This document shows, in pieces, positions 34,520-46,319 of a stretch of DNA of 64,000 nt (position 1 is its first letter; every line of letters starts with the position of its first letter). Position numbers and translations under genes: made by a program. The notes beneath the pieces are model-generated. The model worked only from the letters and a program-made list of their open reading frames with translations. It made no database searches and had not been told where the DNA came from. This DNA comes from Terfezia claveryi (Eukaryota; Ascomycota; Pezizomycetes; Pezizales; Pezizaceae), in NCBI GenBank assembly GCA_015179025.1, contig WHUX01000020.1, positions 372,001-436,000 of the forward strand, written 5' to 3'.

Positions 34520-34735
34520 TATCTCAGAATGGTTGGGTTGGCTGGGTATGGTTAGGTTTGTTGGGTATGGTCGGGTTCGTTGGGTATGGTTGGGTACCTA
34601 TGGTTGGGTTGCTTGGGTTTGGTTGGGTTGGTTGGGTATGGTTGGGTTCGTTGGGTATGGTCGGGTTCGTTGGGTATGGTTGGGTATAGTTGGGTTGGTT
34701 GGGTTTGTTTGGGTATGGTTGGGGACGTGGTTTTA
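34520..34735 (+). repeat. G/T-rich satellite (GGTTGGGTATGGTTGGGT-type)
   Basis: More than 200 bp of degenerate GGTTGGGT/GGGTATGG units with runs of GGG on the + strand, starting ~60 bp after the stop of the preceding gene. Such DNA can form G-quadruplexes. The units do not match the usual fungal telomere repeat TTAGGG. Confidence 0.8.
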
Positions 34736-34739
34736 GTCT

Positions 34740-35725
34740 GATTAGCAAGACCCCTCTCTTGGAGATGTAAATGAAGAATGAAGAAATGAAGGAAAAGCGG
34801 TGGGACGGGCGGGGTATATATACATCTTGCCGAGGTTTATCATGTCATCAAATAAAAATACAAGCACATGAGTATCGATACTTAACCTATTGGGATGACG
34901 ACTAGATAACAGATGCATGAGCCCAGTTTTATGGTCACTGAGCCAGAACTACTGGTTGATCCATATTCTCGGCTTCAACTTCCAAGTGTTCCGCAATCAA
35001 TCCGTCCACAACAAGGCAGCCTTGTAACCCGTCTGTTGTCTCTGGGGGAGTTACTTGGCGTTGTCACGTGTATTGAAGCCTCTACACATATATGTAGGGA
35101 CCGGTAGATGTTTTAACCAAGCACCGCCAAACGCCAAAACAATTTCCTGTTTTCATATATCTTCGGTTTCGGCCATAGTAACAAACACCTTGAAAGAATT
35201 ATTAAAAATCGCTACAAAATCACAGTCATCAAGCCCTTTTGGTAATTAAATCAAATTGAGGCTATCTAAAAACCTTGCAATCTTTTATAATACGTACAGT
35301 ACGGAGTATATTATTCTATATACTAGAGGGGCCCCATGTGTACAAGATTCAAAAGTTGCTTGACGCCTAGAGGTATGGTATCGGGTAGTCTGGTTTAGGT
35401 ATCGGGGTGATCACACAAATCTGTATGGGGGGAACGGTATATGTATATAACAGGACGTACTGGTACCCTCCAAAGTAAGCCCAAGGAACCCCTGGCTGTG
35501 CGACCCATGTACAACTACAAGTACATGCTGCAATGCAAACATGCGCCGTTTCTTTGAAAGTCGATTCGCGACAGATAAAGCTTCAGTGTTGTCCCCGGCT
35601 CGAATGTGATTATTTAAACTCAGGCGTACCCCGCAAAAGCAACCCCTCCGACGGAGTGGGTCCCTCCACACCGGTCTCCACCTGCTTATTCCCTGGTATA
35701 TTTTCACCCCACTCCCGGAATAACC
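34740..35725. other. Spacer, no supported gene
   Basis: Contains short motif TAGTCTGGTT near 35385, shared with the small inverted-repeat elements. Nothing else recognised. Confidence 0.4.
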
Positions 35726-36382
35726 ATGAGCTCCGGATCCGCTTCCTCCACCTACATGACAACCTTCCGCCCCACCCGCCTTATCGCTGCCCTCTTCGCC
35801 CTGCACGTGATTTCGTGCGTCGCCGCTGTCACCGCAGGCACCGATTCCTCCTCCCGCCGTACCCCCCGGCGTCGCCGAGACAACCGCGACCGGGACATCC
35901 TGGAAGAACTCGCCTACGTCAACCCCCTCTCTGGCCGACCCCGCTCCCTCACCGCCGGCGGTCGGTATTCAACTCGTCTCCCAGACCAACATGCCCACAA
36001 CCACCACAACCACCATCATGACCAGCGAACCAGATTCCACCCGCACCACGCCTACGACGATCAACTCTCCCAATCGCACCCACACCACCAAAACCCGCAC
36101 AAGGCTACAGAGATGACGATGCATTATGTCTCACCCAAGGATACGAGCAGAATTACGAAAAATACGTTATTAAGAGATCATGTGTTGCATTCCCCGACGA
36201 AGACTCCCTCGGCGAGGATGCAGATGGGATCAAGGGTGTTGCCAAGACATAGACCTAGGGGGTCACCCGGGGGCCCAAGGAGGAGGACGGTGAGTGAGAA
36301 GAGTAAGACGGGGAGTGCAAATGGTGGGATCGCGAGTGGGGCAACAGGAGGGAAGGGTGTGCAGAGGAGGCATACGTTGTGA
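35726..36382 (+). CDS. Predicted small secreted His-rich basic protein (hypothetical)
   Basis: 218 residues starting MSSGSASSTYMTTFRPTR. A hydrophobic stretch LIAALFALHVISCVAAV (about residues 19-35) looks like a signal peptide with a possible cleavage after VAAVTAG. The mature part is very basic (RRTPRRRRDNRDRD). It has a His-rich tract (HAHNHHNHHHDQRTRFHPHH) and ends in Arg/Gly/Ser-rich sequence. No domain is recognised. His clusters could bind metal; that is inference. Another frame on + (35533-36021) and one on - overlap, but only this one has a signal-like N-terminus. No intron signal interrupts it. Confidence 0.5.
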   Translation: MSSGSASSTYMTTFRPTRLIAALFALHVISCVAAVTAGTDSSSRRTPRRRRDNRDRDILEELAYVNPLSGRPRSLTAGGRYSTRLPDQHAHNHHNHHHDQRTRFHPHHAYDDQLSQSHPHHQNPHKATEMTMHYVSPKDTSRITKNTLLRDHVLHSPTKTPSARMQMGSRVLPRHRPRGSPGGPRRRTVSEKSKTGSANGGIASGATGGKGVQRRHTL

Positions 36383-36659
36383 TTTGGTTTTTGGGATGGG
36401 GAGGAAAAATTTAACAGATTGTTGAGAGCCCAATATTTATTTTTTGTATGGCAGAATCACTAAAGCATGATATTCAAGCGGTGGTATATATATAATTGTC
36501 TCAACTCGACGGGCCCCCACATAGCAAGGCAACTGTGGGGTTGAATAAGTGCCTGCCAGTGCGGTAATCATACACAAAGACGGTCGACATCACCTTCGAC
36601 TGTCTAGTTTTCAGCGACCAAAGAGCTGCAATAGGCAGCATAAATGATTGGGAGGATCT

Positions 36660-37170
36660 CGACCGTCCCCTATTGATCCAGGAAGGAGGACGACGACCAA
36701 CGGGATGGGGTAAAGGCTTTCTTCGGTTTCCGTTACAGGCAGGTCGCCGGAAGAGGGGGGCGGTAATGGACAGCATGGAAGTCCCTCTTCACTCGAGTTT
36801 ATTCACTTTCACATTCTATATGGGTTTGGTTCAAGTGGGCTTCAGTCAGGCCTCTCGGGGTCATCTGACATTAGCAGGTCAATGACAGCATGGGTGCTCT
36901 GTCATACTGGAGTATATCTATTTTTCTTTATTTAGAATTGTTTGCCGGTTGCGCTTGCGTTTGTCGGTTATTGTTCGTTACATCTTCTTGCCGGTTGGCA
37001 CTTAAGTTGTCTGTTCAGTTCAGTATTTTGCGTTACATAGCCGCCGGACCCGGCGCATTAACTTTGTCTTGTCTTGAATCCATCCGGGTTTCCGGGTGGC
37101 TCATCATGGTCCCCCCTACTAGGACTACATATGAGTACTGGGTATTATTCTAAAAGAGAAAAGAAAAAAA
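36660..37170 (+). mobile_element. LINE 3' fragment, + orientation
   Basis: Blocks in order: CTTTCTTCGGTTTCC, CTTCAGTCAGGCCTCTCGGGG, TCAATGACAGCAT, CCATCCGGGTTTCCGGGTGG, then an A-rich end near 37153-37171. These match the other LINE tails. Confidence 0.65.
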
Positions 37171-37171
37171 A

Positions 37172-38294
37172 CTGTGGGGTGATATTGGCAAGCATTTGGA
37201 GCGATGGGGATTAATATTTCGAAGGTCTCTGGATCTCGACTGTAATTTCAATCCATATGATTACATACTTAATTGTCTATCAGAGGGGGGTAGAGAAAAT
37301 GGCCCTTATGCATATACATGTATCCAACAGATCACACATCGGGGGAGCCGGGGGGGAGAAGGAGGGGGGGGGGAATGTAGGAGTTTGAAGTTACCTATCA
37401 TAAGTACTTGAGACCCAGGGCACACAGCGGAAAGGTTTCAAATAATATGTGTAGGGAATACCTCGCATTTACCGTAACCGAAGACTAAACCACCATTGAC
37501 GTCTGAAAAGAAGTATTGGGTATATCATAAAAGGCAGAAAAAATCGTACTATAGATGGAAAAAACGAGAAGTATACCAGCGAGGAGGCACAGGCAATGGT
37601 AGCAAAGATACAAATAGCCCTCCGTAAAATCCTACAACGATGGGTGAATGAACAATATAATTGGCCTCCCTGTAATTCGATGTATTTCAAATTTGAAAGT
37701 TGCGAAAACCGCGCGTAGTTGGAGCTACAACTAGGGTCAATTAATTACATAATTCGATAAATATATGAATAATACTCCGTACTTGTAAGGAAAAGGATGC
37801 CTGTAAACGGTAGGGCAGAAGTACAAACTAAAACTGATAGGGTAACGTTTTCATTCCCAACGGAGAGTGTTGTGAACCCGACTACCTACCTATAGATAGT
37901 CTGATTACCTATATAGCTATAGTCTTGTGCCCAAAGGAGTTAGGTAGGGCACTGGCACTGGCTAGTCTGGTTGGCACAACACGCACTGGCTATGATGGAT
38001 TTGGTTTAGGTTATGAACTTGAAAGGTTTGCTGTTTTAATTGAATTGTATAATTCACTACTTTGTCCTCGGGAACACAGGAACCCCTATATCTCGAAATC
38101 TATATTATGTTGTATTCCTGTAAATTGTCTGGCTGACACCACCAGAGGTAAGACAAGCGGCGTACCTCCCTCCTCCCCCCTTTCTCTCCCCACTTCATAC
38201 TCAAAAGCAAGTACTAAGTTCCTTAGGCTAGAGTATCGAAATTAACAAAATTCCTCTATCTTCCCAGGCCGAGTCAAACATCTGTTTGATTGAG
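37172..38294. other. Spacer, no supported gene
   Basis: Short frames only. Fragments of the TAGTCTGGTTGGCAC repeat occur near 37960. Confidence 0.4.
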
Positions 38295-38444
38295 TTATAC
38301 AGCTAGGTGGCAAAAAGTCTTGTACCCTGCATAAGCATGCAACAAATATCTTATCATTTTCCCATACAAAATCACCAAATATGTAGCGTTTGGGCCTCTT
38401 TATGCGGTGGGGGGTACGAAACATTTTGCCACCTAGCTGTATAA
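38295..38444. mobile_element. ~150-bp MITE with TA-type ends
   Basis: The ends TATACAGCTAGGTGGCAAAA and TTTTGCCACCTAGCTGTATA are perfect inverted repeats, flanked or terminated by TA(TA). The size and TA symmetry fit a Tc1/mariner-type MITE. Confidence 0.75.
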
Positions 38445-38825
38445 AGTCGAAAAAACTATGAGGTTTCATCGGGTGGCGGTATTTGGGATTTTTGTCTTGC
38501 TTCTCCAATAAAGGAGGAAATCCAGGTGGCGTTTGATCCGGGAATACTGGCCCATCAATAAATTGGCAAGCTGGCCTATGCGGTCAAAAAGGGAAAAAAG
38601 GAACTGGGACTATGTCCGGGGGGCAGTAATTTCTCCATTTTCCCTACGTACTAGCTACAAACACGAAGTAGGGAACATGATAAGTGAAATAAAATCCAAG
38701 TGAATAAATATACAGCACATGCGCCGCTGTTTCAACTCGTGAATATGAATCAACCAACAATGAACAAAATAGAAATGGGTAGGTGACCTTCAGAATGATT
38801 TCCAGGTTTAGCGAAAATAACCATA

Positions 38826-41800
38826 CTATCTGTACCGTGTTGGTGCCTTACGTTGTCGCTTTTGTGGATCTTGCCTGCCTTCGGGTGGACTTTTGCTTCG
38901 CCTTTTCCCTCCAACGCCCGATTGTGTTGCCCCCGCAGTGGCAGATGACGGTTCCTCTGCATACATAGGTTCCTGGGGATTGCCCTGAGACTGAGAGGAT
39001 ATTTCTCTTGTTGTGGAGGGCACAGATGGGCATGCAATGTCGTCTTCTAGTGATCTCTCGTCCGGACCTGGGTCGGGTGCCCCACTCGAGCTTGGAATAT
39101 CACTCATACACCGCCGGATGGACGCGGGATCTTTAAAGTCTGCCACCCACTGCCAGAGCTCAGAAAACGATAAAAGTCCCCTTTGTAAAACCGTATCTTG
39201 TAAATGCAGCCCTCCCCCCCTCCCTTCTGCAGTTGTACATCCTTGCAACGTTTTCCATCGTCGAAACAAGGACGACATATATTTATTCCATGCCCATAGC
39301 GAACGCAGTCACAACAATCTAACATGGTTCCGACAAATGCCTATTAGAGTTGAACTCAAATTGCAGAAGATGTGGGATACGTACGATAGAAGAATCCAGA
39401 CATATCCGTACTCTTGTGACTTCTATTAGGAATTCTGCAACTTAGCTGATAGAAATATTGCATCCCCACTGTGTTGATATCTTGGCAATCCTGACCGTTC
39501 CTAGGTTGGTCCTCTAAATTGTCACTGGTCCAGTTCGGCTCACCCCAGTGTAGTATAAGGTCGCGGATTGTTTCAGAGTTAGCAACATCGGCTGCAACTC
39601 TCCCCTCATTGTCTTGAAGGTTGCGATTGATGCCCTTCTCCAGCAACATGCGGCAAATATCCGTGTAACCCCATGCTGCCGCATAGAATAAGACTGTATG
39701 TCCCTCACCAGTTTGATGATTGATATCGACAATGTCGCCTTCGGCCCATGAATATGTCAAGAGCATTTTCACCAGCTTCTGTCTCTCATGGCCCATCGAC
39801 CTGTGTAAATACCCACCTGGAATACCCCCCCTTCAAGTAGACTCTCAAGAATCAATTTAAATGCAGCCAGGTGCCCGTTCACATATGCCAAATGGAGAGC
39901 AGTGCCCTCGCAAGGAACATCTGTGTCCTGCACCCCATTTACCTTCAGCATTGGGTCATTACTGTGGCGTAAGAGTATTGCCACGACCTCCGTATGACCG
40001 TTTCGCGCTGCCCAGTGTAATGGCGTGTAACCCCCGCCGTCCTGACGCAGTCCGGATGGGTAATTACGGTGCTCGCTGTCTCTCTTCAGGAGAAGAGAGA
40101 CAACTGTGGCACAACCGGCTTTCGCTGCTAATGTCAAGGCTGTTGAACCACAGGGCGTGGTCTGGCCAGCGTAAATCGATGCTCCTGTGTTGAGCAGCAG
40201 CTCAGTGACAGTAGCATTTGTATGAGCTATGTGTAGCGACCTAGAATCGGGGTGCGACATATGCATGTTAGGACATATGTCACGATCATATCTAGAGAGG
40301 AGGTACATACGACCACCCATCATCCTGTAAACTTGAAACGAGTTCCAATGATCCTTCATCGCTTAACAGGAGCTCGATAATTTCGACATAATTTCTCCCA
40401 CTCCGGACATCAGATCCTAGGAGGTTGACGGCCAGATTAACCGCAGTATGAAGTGCATTCTCACCCACATTATTCTTGCGTAACAAGAGTGGTGTATAAG
40501 TACGCTCATGCGTCATGAGAAATCTCACGCAATCGACGCTACCTGATTCCACCGCTAAATGTAGTGGAGTCATTGATTTGTCCCCACCAGACAAAAAATA
40601 GTTGGTTAGTTCAGCCTCCAAAAGCATGTCAAGACTGGCTCTGTGCTTACCCTCCGCTGCCAGGTGCAGCGGAGACAACCCCCTAGAATCTAAAGCACGC
40701 AGCCATGACGCAGGACTTCTTGTCATTGATAACAATACTTTGAGACAGGTCGGCCCGCCTTCACGAGCTGCATAGTGTATAGGCATGGACTTTTGGGCAT
40801 CTTCCATAGCTAGCGCCTTAGGTCTTTGGGTGCTCGAAGCCGCACGCCCACGAGGTCGGATTTCCATCGCCATGGAGGCCAGGAAGGACACAACGTCCGG
40901 ATACCCGGTGATGCATGCGATATGTAATGCAGTACGTTTGGTATTCGGGGTACGCGAAAACACGCAAACCTCTCGGTCGCGATACTCATCTATCAGCAGT
41001 TTAACTATGTCGAGGTGCCCGTTTTGTGCGGCTAAATGGAGTGGAGTTACCTCACCGAGCCTTGGTGAGGAATTGATAAGCTGTCGGAAGCCTGGCATAC
41101 CAAACAGCATCTCAATGATGCCTTGATGCCCGATCGCTGCCGCAAGGCGCAGGGGCTTACTGCATTCCATATAAGGCAGCTTATTCTGGGACCTAATGAA
41201 CGATTTTCTCAAAGGCTTCACAGCTAGGAGTAGTCGCGCGGCTTCACCTTGCCCCTGTTCACATATGACGTTCAATAGCTGTCCGTAAATGGAGTCGTTG
41301 ATCATATGGGAGCAGCTTCTCAACACGTATTCCAAAAGCACTTGAAAGACTTCGCCAAGGAACGATTTTTCAGCTGCCCGCAGAAGCTCATCAAAAGCTC
41401 CTTTACTTGATATACCCGATTCCAAGATCCATTTAATCACAGCGACGTTTCCCTGGTCGGCAGCAATATGTAGGCCCGCCTGAAGATCATTCCCTTCATT
41501 GCAAATGAAGTCAGCGTACTCGTTGAGGATCTCAACAAGCCCCAGCTCACAGAGTTGGAGAAAGTGTGGCTGGATTGCTTTATCATCGATAGTTATTTGT
41601 GGTGTCCGCAGTGTTGGGATGGCTGAGCTCGTCGATTTGGCGTAATTGGCACACAGATTTCTAATGACTTCAGAGCGTACTTGTCGAGATCCCTCGGTAG
41701 CGCGGTAATGTACGATCCAATTCTTTGGCAAACGGGAAAGAAATAAGTCCCTGTACATCAAATTAAAAGCATTGTTTGCTATAAAAGGAAAGACCACCTA

Positions 41801-44321
41801 CCGCAGTTGCATAGTCATGAAAGGAAGTTTCACCTGTTGCCAGTCCTTCACCTTTCCCGCCTGGTAAATCGTGAACGACCTCGGGCAGTGAGTGTCCAGA
41901 CTGCAATACAGCGTAGTTCAGGTAGGCCAAACAACACCTGGTAGCAGTATCGTGTGTGAAGTGTTCTACTGCCCACTGGTCGTTCTTCCGCCTTGTCTCA
42001 TCCTGGATATACTGCTTAGCTGATGGGTGACAGAATATCAGGTGCTCGCGGCGGATTGTAAGTATCGGGCACAGAATCGGGACTATGGTCTCGACAATGT
42101 CTCGCCGGATGTTGCTTCGATCGAACGGCATATCCTCGCATGTATCTATGGCCAAGGCAATAGAGAGCTCGTCCACTCGCATCGGTCTCGCGGCATGAAG
42201 AATCCAAGAGAGAACCCTTGTGGCTACAGCCCGAAGGGTCTTCGGGATACTCTCCAGTACGGCTTGGTAACAGTTCTCAGTACTCATAGGAAAGAAGCGT
42301 AGTCTTTGCTCAATTTCAGCATGGGTGCCCCCGACGCCAAGCTTCACTAGGACGGACAGGTTCATCACCGCTTGAAGGATAGTTACGCCTGGTGAGGTTA
42401 GTTTCTCCACTATCAAATCGCTAAACCTCTCCAGTGAAGGCCTCGAGGTCAGCAAGTGTAACATCTGGCGCTCGATAATAGTGGCTGTGTCCTTCTCAGT
42501 TGGTCCATTGACTTTGATGCATAGATGGGAGCATGGTAGTAGTTTCCAAGTCGCTTTTGAGGGTTCTCGTCCACATGCTTTACTTGTGGCAATGATCTTA
42601 AAGGCACCAAGTTGTACAGGTAATTGATTGATGTGCCAGTGATCTATGGCTCTAGTTATTCGATGGAGGAAGAGTTCGATGGAGCTATCACATTCATCGA
42701 TGTCATCCAGCAGACAAATAACATCGGTACGAGCCGGGTTTATTAAGACCGAGAGGAAGAGGTCCCACAAAGCCGATGTCGACCATTTTAAGATAATGTC
42801 ATCTGGAATACTGTCATTTGAAGCTACTGCAGATGGCTGGCGTAGTAAGATTTGACAGATGAAGGTGACCAGGAATCCTCGGACTGATCCTCGCACATGG
42901 TGACCACTCTCAAACGTAAACCTCACAAGAATAATATCCCGAGTTGTAGGAAAGCTGCGAAGAGGCAAAATCTCGGCTAGATAGGATAGAAGTGTCGACT
43001 TGCCGCACCCACTGGCTCCAGACAGATGAAGAACTGGGGCACCTACCTGATGAAGCCAGGCCTGGTATGATTTATCACTGGTGACCCAAGTACATGTACC
43101 CGGCTCGTGATGGTAGTGATCATAGGGGTCCAGACTACCGGCGTGCTGCATCACACCGCGAAAAAAAATCGAATGTCTTGGATTCATGCCTAAAGGATAT
43201 TTCTTTAGTATGAACACTATGCCCCTGCGCCTGGAAAATAAACATACGGTGTGGCAATTCCGCAAACGGAGTACTGCTAATATCTCGAGTAAGAAGCTTT
43301 GAAAACCTGTCTATGAGATTAAGTTTGCATAGTGTTGTAAATTTTTGCTTTAGGTCTCGTGTAATTTCAAATTGGCTGGAAACAGTTGCTAATGCAGCCT
43401 TGACAACCTTCATAGTGCTCAGGGCCATACAATCAGTTTCATGTAATGCTTGAATATCAGACACTAAAAGAAAAAAGAGGAATGATACCACTGGATCTTG
43501 GCCTTGTTGATGTTCATAGCAACTCACGATGTCGTATGCACCCGCTACGGCAGTAAACGCGCCAGAGACTTGGCAAACCGTTGCAATGTCTACACTCATC
43601 GGCCAATTGGGAAGATCTCTAGAATTTCCCTCAGGCTCTCGAGCAAAGGCCATTGTCATGTTCAAGAGCACCTGCCTCCACGCTTCTGGCAGCGTGCTCT
43701 GGGGACATCCAAAGAATACCTATACATGACTGTTAGGACATGGAGAAAAGGAACATCTGTATTTTCTAGAGTCTCACCAATCGACAGGTTCGCTGAACAT
43801 CTTTCATGTACCTTATATCATCGATAGCAAGTAAAAGTGCCTAATAATTCGCTCAGCATGAACAGTCAGCAACATACCACCATAATGTCAAAAGGACAGC
43901 TCAGATTACCTGTTTGACTACCACTCCTGCTAAGCCGTGTGAAAGAAACACAAGGGGGCGGTTGTTCTGAACCTCATTGCTCTCGTTGCCCGAACCGTTC
44001 TTAGCGCGAGCTTCGCGATCGGCGCAACCGACGGCATCTAATACCGCCATAGCCTTTTGCCTAATAGCCGTCTGGGAAACTAAATCGGAAACATCAACAG
44101 AGAATGGTGGCCCGGGGTTCGAGATGATGTTGCAGTTTGGCAAGTGATTTAACCAGCCATATGGCTGCTGGGGAAGTTGTCTGGGGATCTCATCACCCTC
44201 GAAGTCGAACATTGTGGAAGCGTCGGCAAATGGCCCTATAAGGACCACCAAGCTGTTCGGAGAATGGTGTCAGAACGCCTTGAGCTAAACGGATGGGAAA
44301 AACTCACTCGAAAGCCTCCAT
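38826..44321 (-). CDS. NLR-like protein: SesB-like hydrolase fold, NACHT, ankyrin repeats, ZZ-like finger
   Basis: Exons on the minus strand: 44321-44308, 44252-43910, 43840-43778, 43719-43216, 43145-41802, 41722-40311, 40240-39385, 39318-38826. Introns are 55-79 nt. All phases fit if one base is added in each of two homopolymers (39825-39831 and 39178-39181), giving about 1676 residues. The start MEAFD is followed by an alpha/beta-hydrolase-like domain with PLVFLSHGLAGVVVKQ, in which Gly occupies the usual Ser nucleophile. NACHT follows with Walker A GASGCGKST and Walker B ICLLDDIDE. A hinge contains HDYATA/NWIVHYRATE across the intron at 41801-41723. About thirteen ankyrins follow, then a Cys-rich finger (HCCDCVRYGHGINICRPC) and a basic tail. 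Fungal NLRs of this build act in non-self recognition; the ligand here is unknown. The intron 43215-43146 is uncertain: the alternative is a frameshift in the T8 tract at 43161-43168. Confidence 0.85.
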
Positions 44322-44735
44322 TTGATCACGTCAATTATCGTTATTGCGGCGCTTTACGATTCGATCCGCAGTTGTGTCAAGTTCCAAATAAACCTACTGT
44401 CGCAGTGTAGTCGCAGTGTATTCAGTTCTATGCTATCTGGTGGACTCGTCTGGTCCCGTCGCGTCAGACCAATCTTGCTTGACCAGTCTCAACCTTGTCA
44501 AGACTTCAAATCAGATATCCACCCTGCGCAGGCGTCAGCACTAATTGCAGCGCACGAATAAATTACTTAATCAGCCAGACCAGGTGACTTTGATGAGCGG
44601 TACCTAATTGATTGACGACTCAGGGAAGCGATGGTTAGGATTACCTAGGTTTCGAACTCTCGCTCGAGTAGCCCGCCAAGTTATATTTTTGCTTTGTTGG
44701 TTGCTTGTTGGTTGTTTTTAACGCCACAGATGGGA
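44322..44735. other. Upstream region of the NLR-like gene
   Basis: No gene seen. It presumably holds the promoter of the minus-strand NLR-like gene. I find no clear TATA box. Confidence 0.35.
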
Positions 44736-44739
44736 ACGT

Positions 44740-45683
44740 TTTTTTATTTTTTTTATTTTTTAAATACTTTGTATTCCTATGCAGCCCCGTTAGGAGGGCT
44801 ATGAGGAGCCACGCGGAAACCCGGTGGATTCAAGGGAGAGGCAAGTTAATCAGCCAAACCCGCGCGAAATAGTAACTACATAAACCGTAAGGATTAACTG
44901 AAGGACTTATGAAAGAAGAACTGGAATGGACTGAGACTGCTTCAACAAAAGGGACTCGTGAATAAAATGAACTGAACTGTAGATGTTGCGGATAGAATAG
45001 ACCGCCTTGAAGACTAGAACAAAAGGGACTCGTAACATGAACTGCCCAACTTCCGTCCTAAGTAAGCTCACGGTATAACAGACCAAAGAAGGCCTCCGTG
45101 GTCTCATAACTCTCCTCCCCTTCCTTCCTCCACTCTGGTTTGTCAAGCTCTTCCCAGCTGCTCCTTCCCCCAACAATGTCCTCCGGGGGCGGTCGAACCG
45201 TGGACAGTTGAAGACTACATGTTCTCCTGTCTCGGAGGGGTGTCCGCATATACATTCCGCTGACTCTGCTTTGCCGATATGGTGAAGCCAGCTCTTTTGT
45301 GGACCTCTGTTCGTGCGCATCCATGTGAAAGCTGAGAGGGCGTGTCGGTTCCACTCCGCTCTCCTGATCCCATATCCAGCTCCAGTTCTCGCTTCTTTTC
45401 GGTTGGCTTTGGAGGATGCACGGAGACCTCCTTCTGTTATTGTCTGCATGTGGCCTGTTACTTCCCCTAGATGAGACTGGAAGCATGCGATCCGGTCCGC
45501 CTTTTCATTTCCTGGGATGCCAAGGTGGCCTCTAACCCATGCCAGCTGAAAATCCCTCTCTGTGCTAGCCAGACTAGAAGATCCCGATGTGGGTTATGGA
45601 TTAATTGAGCCTTGATTCCTTTCTCGATGCCGGAGCGGGGGGGGAGCCTGCACTCATGATCCCGGGAACGAGCAATAACAGAC
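44740..45683 (-). pseudogene. 5'-truncated LINE: RNase H and Cys-rich C-terminus with 3' tail
   Basis: On the minus strand: FQLAWVRGHLGIPGNEKAD (RNase H), then RASSKANRKEARTGAGYGI, a zinc-finger-like CICGHPSETGEHVVFNC, and after a frame change at a G5 tract (about 45175-45179) the C-terminus EWRKEGEESYETTEAFF ending at 45058. The 3' part carries the shared tail GGCTCCTCAT...GGGGCTGCATAGG and a poly(A) tract (poly-T on + at 44739-44761). It is a dead, 5'-truncated insertion and the best view of the LINE family in this window. Confidence 0.85.
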
Positions 45684-46319
45684 TTTTTCTTTTTTTTAAA
45701 AAAAAATACCTACTTTACTCCTATTCGGTCCCAGTAAAGCAATAACTAGTACTACATACAAAACTCCCAGACAAAGTATTGCCAAAACTTCAGGATATAC
45801 AATTATGTTTAAAGAACACTTTACTCTATTCTGTAGACACTGTTTGGGGCTGGAGTTTCCCACTAGCATGTACTCAGACTGAAGTGCTCACACTGCAATA
45901 GGCGAGAGCGAAGTAGGATCCACTGATAATAATTCTGCTACAATACACAGCCTGGTAGGGTCCTATACTCTCGGGGCCTACCTTCGACATTGGGTCTATC
46001 GGATTGGCCAAGGTCAAAAACACCCACACCATTGTTGCTGCAACCAGTACTGCGGCGCGCACTGGGCCGGTATCACTTATGGAAATTGTTTTCAGTGAAA
46101 AATGGAAGTAGGCAGCTATCTGCATGAAGCCTCAGTCGAAGTTTTTTAACCTATTCTGCAAGTTTGTACATAGTGGTTGGTGTGAGGCCTGATCCAGCTG
46201 ACAGAACGGTATAAGTGGATACTGCAATAGAACGTTGTGACTCTTCAAATTTCCCAGTAACAGCCTTTTGAGGCAATCTTGTGCCAAATCTAAGGACTAC
46301 TTTTGGCTCCCACTCAGGC
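45684..46319. other. Partial LINE tail and spacer
   Basis: 45684-45735 repeats the poly-T plus CTATTCGGTCCCAGTAA tail. The rest has no supported gene; an 83-codon minus frame at 45874-46125 has a hydrophobic stretch but no other support. Confidence 0.45.

Noticed and set aside
34520..34735. Internal telomere repeat
   Set aside because: Units are GGTTGGGT/GGGTATGG mixtures, not the TTAGGG expected in most filamentous ascomycetes.
34524..34748. Pro/Asn-rich minus-strand protein
   Set aside because: Low-complexity translation of the G/T satellite.
40785..41126. Plus-strand ORF opposite the NLR-like gene
   Set aside because: Antisense shadow of ankyrin codons.
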